Assembly: GCF_900156815.1 (NCBI RefSeq)
Contig: NZ_FTOT01000006.1
Span: 124,001-188,000 of the forward strand
From: Gemmobacter megaterium
Lineage (GTDB): Bacteria > Pseudomonadota > Alphaproteobacteria > Rhodobacterales > Rhodobacteraceae
Direction of reading: 5' to 3'
DNA length: 64,000 nt
The notes beneath the pieces are model-generated. The model saw only the letters and a list, made by a program, of their open reading frames with translations, did not search any database and was not told the origin of the DNA. Each line of letters begins with the position of its first letter. Position 1 is the stretch's first letter. The translations under genes were made by a program, and so were the position numbers. Of the stretch, positions 47,076 to 55,034 are shown piece after piece.

Positions 47076-48056
47076 TCATGGGGCGATGATCGGCGAGGCT
47101 TTCAACCGTGACTCCGCCGGCGTCAGACCAATGAAATGTGACCCTTCCTCGAACCACGACCGGGGGGCGGGTGCGCCCCACAAAGTCTGTCGCTGCGGGT
47201 CTTTCAGATCCCATTTGATCGGCTCCAGATCCGGATCGCAGGTCTGGTAATCGGAACAGTAGATCTCGATCCGGTGCCCATCGGGATCGCGGATATAGAG
47301 GAAGAACGCGTTCGAGATCCCGTGCCGCCCCGGCCCACGTTCGATATTGGCCACCCAGCCCGTCGTCGCCATCAGATCCAGAAGGTCGATGATGTTCAAG
47401 GGCGTCGGCACCCAGAAAGCCGTGTGGTGCAGGCGTGGCCCCAACCCGTTGGTGAACGCCATATCGTGCACGCCGCCCTTGCGGTGCATCCACGCGGCCC
47501 ATAGCTGCCCGGTGTCCTCATCCTCGGTATATTCGGTGGTGCGAAAGCCCATGTCGGTCCAGAAGGCGACGCTGGCATCGACATCGGGGGAAAAGGTATT
47601 GAAGTGGTCGATCCGCAGGGGTTTGACGCCGTGGTACAGCTTGTATTGCTGGTGGATCGGCGGCAGGCGATCCATCCGCGCATAGAATTCCAGCGGCACC
47701 CCGAACAGATCGCTGGTCCGCAGGGTGCGGCCCTGATGCGGGCGATCCACCCAGTCCACCGGACGGCCTCTGGCGCTGAACCAGCCATGGGCGCGATCCA
47801 GATCATCCTCGTGCCAGACCTTGAACCCCAGTGCCTCGACGCCCGCCTCTGGGGCCTGATGCAGCGCGACGCAATGGTGCCCGCGTTCCTCCATGGCGCG
47901 CAGGTACAGGGTGTCTGCGGTTTCCCCGGTGACTTGCAGGCCGAGTGTGTCGACATAGAACGCCCGGCTGCGCGCAAGATCGGTCACCCGGTACGCGACA
48001 TGGCTCAGGCGGACAGTGTTGAAGTCGGGGTAGAGGTTCGGTGCAGGAACCGGCAT
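47076..48056 (-). CDS. hpaD: 3,4-dihydroxyphenylacetate (homoprotocatechuate) 2,3-dioxygenase
   Basis: A 326-residue type I extradiol ring-cleavage dioxygenase with two vicinal-oxygen-chelate modules. Module 1: LSHVAYRVTDLARSRAFYVDTLGL; module 2: RIDHFNTFSPDVDASVAFWTDMGF. Metal ligands are expected at the His of RIDHF, the His of LHHTAFWV and the Glu of HRIEIYCSDY. It opens the homoprotocatechuate ring. The ATG follows hpaE by one base with GGGAGGA inside the hpaE end, so hpaE-hpaD is an operon. Other hpa genes are not in the window. Confidence 0.9.
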   Translation of the reverse strand: MPVPAPNLYPDFNTVRLSHVAYRVTDLARSRAFYVDTLGLQVTGETADTLYLRAMEERGHHCVALHQAPEAGVEALGFKVWHEDDLDRAHGWFSARGRPVDWVDRPHQGRTLRTSDLFGVPLEFYARMDRLPPIHQQYKLYHGVKPLRIDHFNTFSPDVDASVAFWTDMGFRTTEYTEDEDTGQLWAAWMHRKGGVHDMAFTNGLGPRLHHTAFWVPTPLNIIDLLDLMATTGWVANIERGPGRHGISNAFFLYIRDPDGHRIEIYCSDYQTCDPDLEPIKWDLKDPQRQTLWGAPAPRSWFEEGSHFIGLTPAESRLKASPIIAP

Positions 48057-48057
48057 C

Positions 48058-49578
48058 TTATCCTCCCAGTTTCGGAATGCCGTGTGCGGCAGTGGCAAAG
48101 GCCACGTTCTTGGTTTCCATGTAAAAGTCGAACGACCAATCGCCACCGTCGCGCCCGATCCCGCTGGATTTCACACCTCCGAAGGGCGTGGGTAGATGGC
48201 GGACATTCTCCGAGTTCACCCAGATCATGCCCGCCTGCATCGCCTCGGTCATGCGAAGTGCGCGGGTCAGGTCGCCGGTCCATAGATAGCCAGCCAGCCC
48301 GTATTGCACGTCATTGGCCAGCGCCAGCGCCTCGGCCTCATCTGCAAAGGGGATGGCGGTCAGTACGGGACCAAAGATCTCTTCCTGTGCGATGGCCATG
48401 TCGTTGCGTGCGTTTGTGAACAGCGTGGGGCGGACATAGCAGCCCGGCCCATCAAGCTTTTCGCCGCCGGTTGCAATGGTCGCCCCTTCGGCGCGGGCCT
48501 TTTCGAAATAGGACAGCACCTTGGCCTCGTGCACCGGGTGGATCAGCGGGCCGATCACCGTCCTGGGGTCCAGCGGGTGGCCAATCGGGATGCGCGCGGC
48601 CTTTTCGGCCACCTTGGCGGCAAAGGCATCGTAGACAGATTCCTCGACCAGCAGGCGACTGGACGAGGTGCACCGCTCGCCGTTCAACGAATAGATCATG
48701 AAGACCGCCGCATCGGCGGCACGATCAAGATCCGCATCTGCGAACACGATCACCGGATTCTTGCCGCCCAGTTCGAAATGCACCCGTTTCAGCGTCGCGG
48801 CGCCCTGAGCCATGATACGGCTGCCGGTCCGCGATTCTCCGACAAAACCGATGGCCTTGATCAATGGATGCTCGGTCAGCGCGCGGCCTGCATCTTCACC
48901 CATGCCGTTCACGAGGTTCCACACGCCGGGGGGCAGGCCCGCCTCTTCCGCGATTTCGATCAGCAGGCGGGCGGTCAGGGGGCTGAACTCCGCCGGTTTG
49001 TGCACCACGGTGCAACCCGCCGCCAATGCGGGCGCGATCTTCCACGTCGACAGCATGAAGGGCGTGTTCCACGGCGTGATGATCCCGACGGGGCCGATAG
49101 GGGCGCGGCTGGTGACGTTCATCTGGCCAGGGCCAAAGATCGACCGTCCATCGCGGGCCTCGGGGGCCTTGTCGGCGAAGAAGCGGAAGTTCTCGGCCCC
49201 GCGCAAGGCGGCCTTGGACATGAAGCGCAGCGCCTGCCCTGTGTCCAGGCATTCCAGAAAGGCGATTTCCTCGGCCCGTTTTTCGATGGCATCGGCGATG
49301 CGGTGCAGCAGCTTGCGCCGCTTGCCGCCGTCCATGCGGGCCCAATCGGCAAAGGCGGCCTGCGCGGCTTGCGCCGCCTGGTCGATATCCGGGCGGCCAC
49401 CATGCGCGACTTTGGCCAGTGTAGTCAGGTCGACAGGTGAAATCGTGTCGAACCAGCCGAGGCTGCCCTCTACTGCGTGCCCGCCAATGTGGTTCAGCAC
49501 GCCGCCGTCCTTGAAACGCTGCAGGTGCGCCCCGGCGCGGGACAGATTGCTCGCAAGATCGTTCATCTGAGCTGGCAT
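48058..49578 (-). CDS. hpaE: 5-carboxymethyl-2-hydroxymuconate semialdehyde dehydrogenase
   Basis: A 506-residue NAD-dependent aldehyde dehydrogenase acting on the product of HpaD. Catalytic Glu is in HFELGGKNP and Cys in NGERCTSSSRLLV; cofactor-binding GFVGESRTGSRI and PWNTPFMLSTWK are intact, as is the C-terminal PFGGVKSSGIGRDGG. Best assigned as HpaE from its pairing with hpaD and the divergent hpaR. GGAGGA lies six bases before the ATG. Confidence 0.88.
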   Translation of the reverse strand: MPAQMNDLASNLSRAGAHLQRFKDGGVLNHIGGHAVEGSLGWFDTISPVDLTTLAKVAHGGRPDIDQAAQAAQAAFADWARMDGGKRRKLLHRIADAIEKRAEEIAFLECLDTGQALRFMSKAALRGAENFRFFADKAPEARDGRSIFGPGQMNVTSRAPIGPVGIITPWNTPFMLSTWKIAPALAAGCTVVHKPAEFSPLTARLLIEIAEEAGLPPGVWNLVNGMGEDAGRALTEHPLIKAIGFVGESRTGSRIMAQGAATLKRVHFELGGKNPVIVFADADLDRAADAAVFMIYSLNGERCTSSSRLLVEESVYDAFAAKVAEKAARIPIGHPLDPRTVIGPLIHPVHEAKVLSYFEKARAEGATIATGGEKLDGPGCYVRPTLFTNARNDMAIAQEEIFGPVLTAIPFADEAEALALANDVQYGLAGYLWTGDLTRALRMTEAMQAGMIWVNSENVRHLPTPFGGVKSSGIGRDGGDWSFDFYMETKNVAFATAAHGIPKLGG

Positions 49579-49591
49579 GACATCCTCCGCT

Positions 49592-49613
49592 ATTAATTAA
49601 CACGTTAAGTTAA
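49592..49613. promoter_or_regulatory. Probable HpaR operator
   Basis: The core TTAACACGTTAA (49597-49608) is a 5-base inverted repeat with two central bases, set in AT-rich flanks ATTAA and GTTAA that extend it with one base of offset. It lies 13 bases before hpaE and 57 before hpaR in the 92-base divergent region, the expected place for a MarR-type repressor to control both. Confidence 0.55.
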
Positions 49614-49670
49614 GGCTGGCGTTCTGTCAACCCTCCGTGTCTTGCGGTCTGGCGGCGCGCAGGAGTACAC

Positions 49671-50129
49671 ATGGTCATGGCCTCCGAAAAACCAGACTTC
49701 TTGCCGACGAACGTTCATCATTCGCTGCCCATGGCGTTGCTGAGGGCGCGCGAGTCGGTGATGCGCCAATATCGTCCCATGCTGGAGGCGCATGGGGTGA
49801 ACGAGCAGCAGTGGCGTGTGTTGCGAGTGCTTGCCGAGGAAGACCAGCTCGATGCCAGCGAAGTCGCGGCGCGGGCCAATGTTCTGGCGCCGTCCCTGAC
49901 CCGGATGATCCGCTTGATGGTCGAGAAAGGGCTTATCGAAAAGGGGCGCGATGGCGCGGACGCCCGCCGCGTGATGCTGAAGATCGCTCCGAACGGCGTG
50001 CAGGTGATCCGCACCGCAAGTTCGGAATCACGGCGCATCTATCAGGATATCGAGGCGCGATATGGTCCCGAACGGATGACGCTGCTTGTGACTCTTCTGA
50101 ACGAACTCTCGGTGCTGGACGGCGACTAA
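49671..50129 (+). CDS. hpaR: Homoprotocatechuate degradation regulator HpaR (MarR family)
   Basis: A 152-residue MarR-type winged-helix repressor. LPMALLRARESVMRQYRPMLEAHGVNEQQWRVLRVLAEE at about 18-56 and VLAPSLTRMIRLMVEKGLIEKGRDGADARRVMLKI at about 68-102 form the HpaR pattern (recognition helix and wing). Divergent from hpaED, so it should repress them until the aromatic inducer is present. A second in-frame ATG at 49677 is possible. Its end overlaps the convergent GNAT gene by four bases. Confidence 0.88.
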   Translation: MVMASEKPDFLPTNVHHSLPMALLRARESVMRQYRPMLEAHGVNEQQWRVLRVLAEEDQLDASEVAARANVLAPSLTRMIRLMVEKGLIEKGRDGADARRVMLKIAPNGVQVIRTASSESRRIYQDIEARYGPERMTLLVTLLNELSVLDGD

Positions 50130-50581
50130 AGCCGCTTTTCAAAGAAGAAATCTGCGTAGGGATTGTCGTTATAGCGCGGGATCTCGATCCATCCGTCGCG
50201 ACGATAGAGCGCGATGGCCTCGGCAAGGTGGCGACTGGTATCCAATCTCAGGCAGATATAGCCGAAATCACGGGCCGCCTGTTCAACAGCCGCCATCAAT
50301 CGCCGCGACAGGCCAAGGCCCCGCGCCTCGGGTGCAATCCAAAGACGTTTCACTTCGCCGCTTTCGCCATCCGGGCGCAAGCCGACACATCCCAGACAAC
50401 GGCCATCGCGCTCGGCGAGCAGGAAAATTCCCTTGGGTGGATCGTAGCAGGCCGGATCCGGGTCCGCGCCCGGACTGAACACTTTGCCAAATCGACTGGA
50501 GAGTTCGTCATAATAGGCGGTCAGGCATTCCTGTGCCTGGGGATCGGTGACGGAAACGGTGCGCAGGGTGATGTCTGTCAT
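50126..50581 (-). CDS. GNAT family N-acetyltransferase
   Basis: A 151-residue acetyltransferase. EVKRLWIAPEARGLGLSRRLMAAVEQAARDFGYICLRLDT contains the acetyl-CoA loop (APEARGLGLS). The end reads YNDNPYADFFFEKRL, typical of PaiA/amino-acid-type GNATs. Start ATG at 50581; the longer frame has no support. Substrate unknown. It converges on hpaR and is divergent from nspC. Confidence 0.85.
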   Translation of the reverse strand: MTDITLRTVSVTDPQAQECLTAYYDELSSRFGKVFSPGADPDPACYDPPKGIFLLAERDGRCLGCVGLRPDGESGEVKRLWIAPEARGLGLSRRLMAAVEQAARDFGYICLRLDTSRHLAEAIALYRRDGWIEIPRYNDNPYADFFFEKRL

Positions 50582-50748
50582 AGTGCCTCGGTGCCGTTGA
50601 TCAGTAGTGCCGCGCCCGGATATGCGTTGCAAGGGTTGCATGGCTGCTTCACTGCCCCCAAATTGTATTGAGACTTCGGGCCAAACCCGTTACACGCCGC
50701 CCGCGCACGCCCGCGCACTTTCGACCACCGTTGCCGGAAGGGCCCGCC

Positions 50749-51846
50749 ATGCTTCCAACCCCATGCTATGTCATCGACAAGGCACGTCTGCTGCCGAACA
50801 TGGAGAAAATCGCCTGGCTGCGAGAGCAGTCCGGCGCGAAATCTCTGTTGGCGCTGAAGTGCTTTGCCACATGGTCGGTCTTCGACTTCATGTCGCAGTA
50901 CATGGACGGCACGACCTCGTCCTCGCTGTTCGAGGTGAAACTGGGGCGCGAGAAGTTCCCTGGCGAAACCCATGCCTATTCGGTTGCCTATGCGCCGGAT
51001 GAGATCGACGAGGTGCTGGCAAGCTCCGACAAGATCATCTTCAATACCATCGGCCAGCTTGACCGCTTTGATAGCGTGTCCGCAGGTCATGTGCGTGGGC
51101 TGCGGGTGAATCCCGGCGTCTCGACCTCGGGCTTTGATCTGGCCGATCCGGCGCGGCCGTTTTCGCGCCTGGGCGAGCATGATCCCGACACCATCGTCAC
51201 GATTGCCGACCGTGTGACGGGCTTCATGTTTCACAACAACTGCGAGAACGCTGATTTCGACAGGTTCGACGCGATGCTCGGCCATATCGAACAAAGGTTC
51301 GGATTCCTGATTCGCCAGATGGACTGGATCAGTCTTGGTGGCGGTATCCACTTTACCGGCGAGGGGTACCCCCTGGACAGGCTGGCGGAACGGCTGAAGC
51401 GATTTGCCGGCGAAAACCGGGTGCAGGTGTATCTGGAGCCGGGCGAGGCGGCGATCACCAATGCCGCCACGCTGGAGGTGACGGTGCTCGACACGCTGTT
51501 CAACGGCAAGAATCTTGCCATTGTGGACAGCAGCATCGAGGCCCACATGCTGGATCTGCTGATCTACCGCCAATCGGCCAGGATGGCACCCGATATCGGC
51601 CCGCATGAATGGATGGTCTGCGGCAAATCCTGTCTTGCCGGGGATATTTTCGGAGAGTTCCGTTTCGACAAACCGCTGAAACCGGGCGACCGTCTTTCGA
51701 TTCAGGACGCCGCAGGTTACACAATGGTCAAGAAGAACTGGTTCAATGGCGTGAAAATGCCGTCGATCGCCGTGCGCGAGCTGGATGGCACGGTAAAAGT
51801 CGAACGTACATTCGGTTACGATGAATTCGTGACCGCCCTTTCGTAG
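50749..51846 (+). CDS. nspC: Carboxynorspermidine/carboxyspermidine decarboxylase
   Basis: A 365-residue fold type III PLP decarboxylase that converts carboxyspermidine (or carboxynorspermidine) to the polyamine. The PLP lysine is Lys37 in LLALKCFATW; VNPGVSTSGFDLADP, SLGGGIHFTGEGYP, YLEPGEAAI and CGKSCLAGDIFGEF are family motifs. GGAAGGG precedes the ATG. The next gene, 24 bases downstream, encodes the dehydrogenase that makes its substrate, so the two form the alternative spermidine pathway. Confidence 0.93.
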   Translation: MLPTPCYVIDKARLLPNMEKIAWLREQSGAKSLLALKCFATWSVFDFMSQYMDGTTSSSLFEVKLGREKFPGETHAYSVAYAPDEIDEVLASSDKIIFNTIGQLDRFDSVSAGHVRGLRVNPGVSTSGFDLADPARPFSRLGEHDPDTIVTIADRVTGFMFHNNCENADFDRFDAMLGHIEQRFGFLIRQMDWISLGGGIHFTGEGYPLDRLAERLKRFAGENRVQVYLEPGEAAITNAATLEVTVLDTLFNGKNLAIVDSSIEAHMLDLLIYRQSARMAPDIGPHEWMVCGKSCLAGDIFGEFRFDKPLKPGDRLSIQDAAGYTMVKKNWFNGVKMPSIAVRELDGTVKVERTFGYDEFVTALS

Positions 51847-51870
51847 AACTGCAATACCCCAAGGAGGTGC

Positions 51871-53118
51871 ATGGGCGAAATGAAACGCAATGTCCTGATC
51901 ATCGGCGCCGGTGGCGTGGCCCAGGTCGTCGCGCACAAATGTGCGCAGAACAATGACCTGCTGGGCGACATTCACATCGCTTCGCGGACCGTCTCGAAAT
52001 GCGAGGCGATCATCGCAAGCGTCCGCGAAAAAGGCAGCCTGAAGGTCGATGGCGTGCTTCAAGCCCATGCCGTGAACGCCCGTGACACGGCAGAGGTCGC
52101 CGCGCTGATCCGTGAAACTGGTGCGCAGATCGTGATCAATGTGGCGCAGGCATTCGTGAACATGCCGGTTCTGGATGCCTGTATCGAGACGGGTGTGGCG
52201 TATATGGACACTGCGATCCACGAGGATCCGGAAAAGGTCTGCGAGGCGCCGCCATGGTATGGCAATTACGAATGGAAGCGGCGCGAGGCTGCGGCAAAGG
52301 CTGGCGTGACCGCAATCCTGGGCGTCGGCTTCGATCCGGGCGTCGTCAATGCCTATGCCAAGCTGGCGATTGACGACTATGTGCCGGAGCCTGCCTCCAT
52401 CGACATCGTGGACATCAATGCCGGGTCGCATGGGCGCTGGTTCAGCACCAACTTTGATCCCGAGATCAATTTCCGCGAGTTCACTGGCACGGTCTACAGT
52501 TGGCAGAACGGTGGCTGGCAGGAAAACCGGATGTTCGAGGTGGGCAAGACCTGGGCTCTGCCGGTGGTGGGTGAGCAAAAGGCCTATCTGACCGGCCATG
52601 ACGAGGTGCACAGCCTGGCGACCAACTATCCGCAGGCGGACGTGCGGTTCTGGATGGGCTTTGGCGATCACTACATCAACGTCTTTACCGTGTTGAAGAA
52701 CCTGGGCCTGCTTTCGGAAAAGCCGGTGACCACTGCCGAAGGCTTGGAAGTGGTGCCGCTCAAGGTGGTGAAGGCGGTGCTGCCGGATCCCTCCAGCCTT
52801 GCGCCGGACTACACCGGAAAGACCTGCATCGGAACGCTGGTCAAGGGTATGAAGGACGGGCAGCCAGCCGAAGTCTTCATCTACAATGTCGCCGATCACA
52901 AGGAAGCCTATCTTGAGGTCGGATCGCAGGGGATCAGCTACACTGCGGGTGTTCCGCCGGTTGCCGCAGCGATGCTGATTGCGGACGGAACCTGGGATGT
53001 CGGCGCAATGAAGAACGTCGAGGAACTGGATCCCAAGCCGTTCCTGGACATTCTGAATCGCATCGGCCTGCCCACCTGCATCCGCGATGCACAGGGTGAT
53101 CGGCCTCTGACGTTCTGA
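51871..53118 (+). CDS. Carboxynorspermidine/carboxyspermidine dehydrogenase (saccharopine dehydrogenase family)
   Basis: A 415-residue NADPH enzyme joining aspartate semialdehyde to a diamine. The Rossmann start is NVLIIGAGGVAQVVAHKCAQ, followed by VINVAQAFVNMPVLDACIETGVAYMDTA and ILGVGFDPGVVNAYA. AAGGAGG at 51861-51867 is three bases from ATG 51871 and twelve from ATG 51880, so the true start is one of these two. A clear terminator follows. Name by family and by its pairing with nspC. Confidence 0.9.
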   Translation: MGEMKRNVLIIGAGGVAQVVAHKCAQNNDLLGDIHIASRTVSKCEAIIASVREKGSLKVDGVLQAHAVNARDTAEVAALIRETGAQIVINVAQAFVNMPVLDACIETGVAYMDTAIHEDPEKVCEAPPWYGNYEWKRREAAAKAGVTAILGVGFDPGVVNAYAKLAIDDYVPEPASIDIVDINAGSHGRWFSTNFDPEINFREFTGTVYSWQNGGWQENRMFEVGKTWALPVVGEQKAYLTGHDEVHSLATNYPQADVRFWMGFGDHYINVFTVLKNLGLLSEKPVTTAEGLEVVPLKVVKAVLPDPSSLAPDYTGKTCIGTLVKGMKDGQPAEVFIYNVADHKEAYLEVGSQGISYTAGVPPVAAAMLIADGTWDVGAMKNVEELDPKPFLDILNRIGLPTCIRDAQGDRPLTF

Positions 53119-53140
53119 GCGCCAGGACAACGTGGATGTG

Positions 53141-53173
53141 AACCGGGGAAGCCGTTTTCCCCGGTTTTCGTTT
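53141..53173 (+). terminator. Intrinsic terminator of the nspC operon
   Basis: AACCGGGGAA (53141-53150) and TTCCCCGGTT (53157-53166) form a perfect 10-bp stem with a six-base loop, followed by TTCGTTT. It is the best intrinsic terminator in the window, 22 bases after the dehydrogenase stop. Confidence 0.85.
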
Positions 53174-53237
53174 CCCTGCTGCATTGCCCTTGATTCCGGG
53201 CTGTGCGACGCTTGATGTGTAGTTTGGGGGTGTCGCG

Positions 53238-55034
53238 GTGGGTCGGTTGCGTAATCACATCGTTGGGTCGCTTGCTCTGTCGGCCGTGCTGATCGCGCCG
53301 TCGGCAGGCGCGCTGGAATCCGTAAATTTCAATCTGAGCGGCGCGTCGGATGATCTTGCAGCCAGCCTCCAAGGCGCTTCCCTTGTCGAGGCTGCCCGGC
53401 GCGATCGGCGCACGGATCCCCAAGAGATATTTGGTGCCGCACAGGCCGATTATGCCCGATTGCTGGGTGCGCTTTATGCGGCGGGTCGGTATTCCGGCAC
53501 CATCTCCATCAAGATTGATGGGCGCGAAGCTGCGGATATTGCGCCATTGAATGCGCCGGCCCGCATCGGGACCGTAACCATAGCGGTCAATCCGGGGCCG
53601 GAGTTTGTCTTTAGCCGCGCCGATGCCACGCCGCTGGCGCAAGGCACCGAATTGCCAGACGGTTTCGCGGTGGGCCAGCCTGCCTTGTCCGGCACGATCC
53701 GTCAGGCTGCCGATGCCGCAGTAGACGGTTGGCGCGCAGCAGGTCACGCAAAGGCGCAGATCGGCAGTCAGCAGTTGCTGGCCAGCCACCCGCGCCAGAC
53801 ACTGGACGCGCGCCTTGGCGTGGCTCCGGGGCCACAGGTGCGGTTTGGCAAGCTGACCTTTACCGGCCAGAACCGGATGCGGTTGGCGCGGCTGTACAAG
53901 ATCGCAGGGCTGACCGAAGGGGTGGTCTATTCCCCTGAAGAGCTGCGCAAGGCGGCGGATCGTTTGCGCCGCACGGGTGTTTTCAGATCGGTTGCGCTGA
54001 CCGAGGCGGAAACACTTGGTCCGGGCAATACACTGGACATCACGGCCAGCGTCGTAGAAATGCCGTGGCGGCGTCTGGGGTTCGGGGCGGAAGTGACCAG
54101 TACCGAGGGCGCCAGCGTTTCTGCGTTCTGGATGCATCGAAACCTGCGTGGCGGCGGCGAGCGCATGACCGTCGAGGCCGAGGTTTCCAAGATCGGTCTC
54201 AAGAACAGTGGCGGCGTGGACTGGACCCTTGGGGTCACGGTCGAACGCCCTGCCAGCTTTACGCCCGACACGACGGCCAAGCTGACCCTCGGGTTGGGGC
54301 GCGAAAGCGATGTCGGCACGCGCACCGATCTGGTCCGCTTTGGCTTTGGGCTGAGCCATATCTTCTCTGACCGGCTGACGGGACGCGCGGACATTCTGTA
54401 CACGATTTCGCGGGCCACCGACTCGTCGGGCCGCCGCGTGTTCCGCAGCCTGTCCCTGCCGGTCGGTGCGACTTGGGACCGGCGGGACAACAAGCTGGAC
54501 CCGAGCCGCGGCTTCTGGATCGACGCCGAAGCCATGCCCTTCCTGGGGTTCAAACAGACCGGATCGGGTCTGCGGGCCAAGATTGATGCACGGGGGTTCT
54601 ATCCGCTGGGTGAACGGGTGGTTCTTGCCGCCCGGTTGCAAGGCGGCATCGTGACCGGCACGACGTTGCCGGAAACGCCGACCGACTACCGATTCTGGTC
54701 AGGCGGCGGCGGAACGGTCCGTGGCCAGCCCTACAAGTCGCTTGGTGTGACGATTGGGCGTCTGACGGTCGGTGGCACGCAATTCGTGGGTGGTTCATTC
54801 GAAGTGCGGGGCAAGGTGACGGACAAGATCGGTGTGGTCGGATTTGTCGATTACGGTCGCATCTCTGATGCAGATTTCTCGGCCGCGCCATTGTCCAACT
54901 GGCATGCCGGAGCGGGCATCGGGGTGCGGTATGCGACGCCGGTCGGCCCGCTGCGGCTGGATCTGGCGGCGCCCGCAGGTGGGCGCAAGGGGGATGGGGT
55001 GCAGTTCTATCTTGGCATCGGGCAGGCATTCTGA
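53238..55034 (+). CDS. tamA: Translocation and assembly module TamA (Omp85 family)
   Basis: A 598-residue outer-membrane protein. Signal peptide at about 1-26 (LALSAVLIAPSAGA), three POTRA-like domains to about 270 (PARIGTVTIAVNPGPEF, GPQVRFGKLTFTGQNRM, LRKAADRLRRTGVFRSVAL), and a C-terminal Omp85 beta barrel with DYRFWSGGGGTVRGQPYKSLG, the loop 6 VRG-Y region, ending in Phe as outer-membrane barrels do. The start is GTG at 53238. Overlaps tamB by one base; the two span both membranes. Confidence 0.9.
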   Translation: MGRLRNHIVGSLALSAVLIAPSAGALESVNFNLSGASDDLAASLQGASLVEAARRDRRTDPQEIFGAAQADYARLLGALYAAGRYSGTISIKIDGREAADIAPLNAPARIGTVTIAVNPGPEFVFSRADATPLAQGTELPDGFAVGQPALSGTIRQAADAAVDGWRAAGHAKAQIGSQQLLASHPRQTLDARLGVAPGPQVRFGKLTFTGQNRMRLARLYKIAGLTEGVVYSPEELRKAADRLRRTGVFRSVALTEAETLGPGNTLDITASVVEMPWRRLGFGAEVTSTEGASVSAFWMHRNLRGGGERMTVEAEVSKIGLKNSGGVDWTLGVTVERPASFTPDTTAKLTLGLGRESDVGTRTDLVRFGFGLSHIFSDRLTGRADILYTISRATDSSGRRVFRSLSLPVGATWDRRDNKLDPSRGFWIDAEAMPFLGFKQTGSGLRAKIDARGFYPLGERVVLAARLQGGIVTGTTLPETPTDYRFWSGGGGTVRGQPYKSLGVTIGRLTVGGTQFVGGSFEVRGKVTDKIGVVGFVDYGRISDADFSAAPLSNWHAGAGIGVRYATPVGPLRLDLAAPAGGRKGDGVQFYLGIGQAF

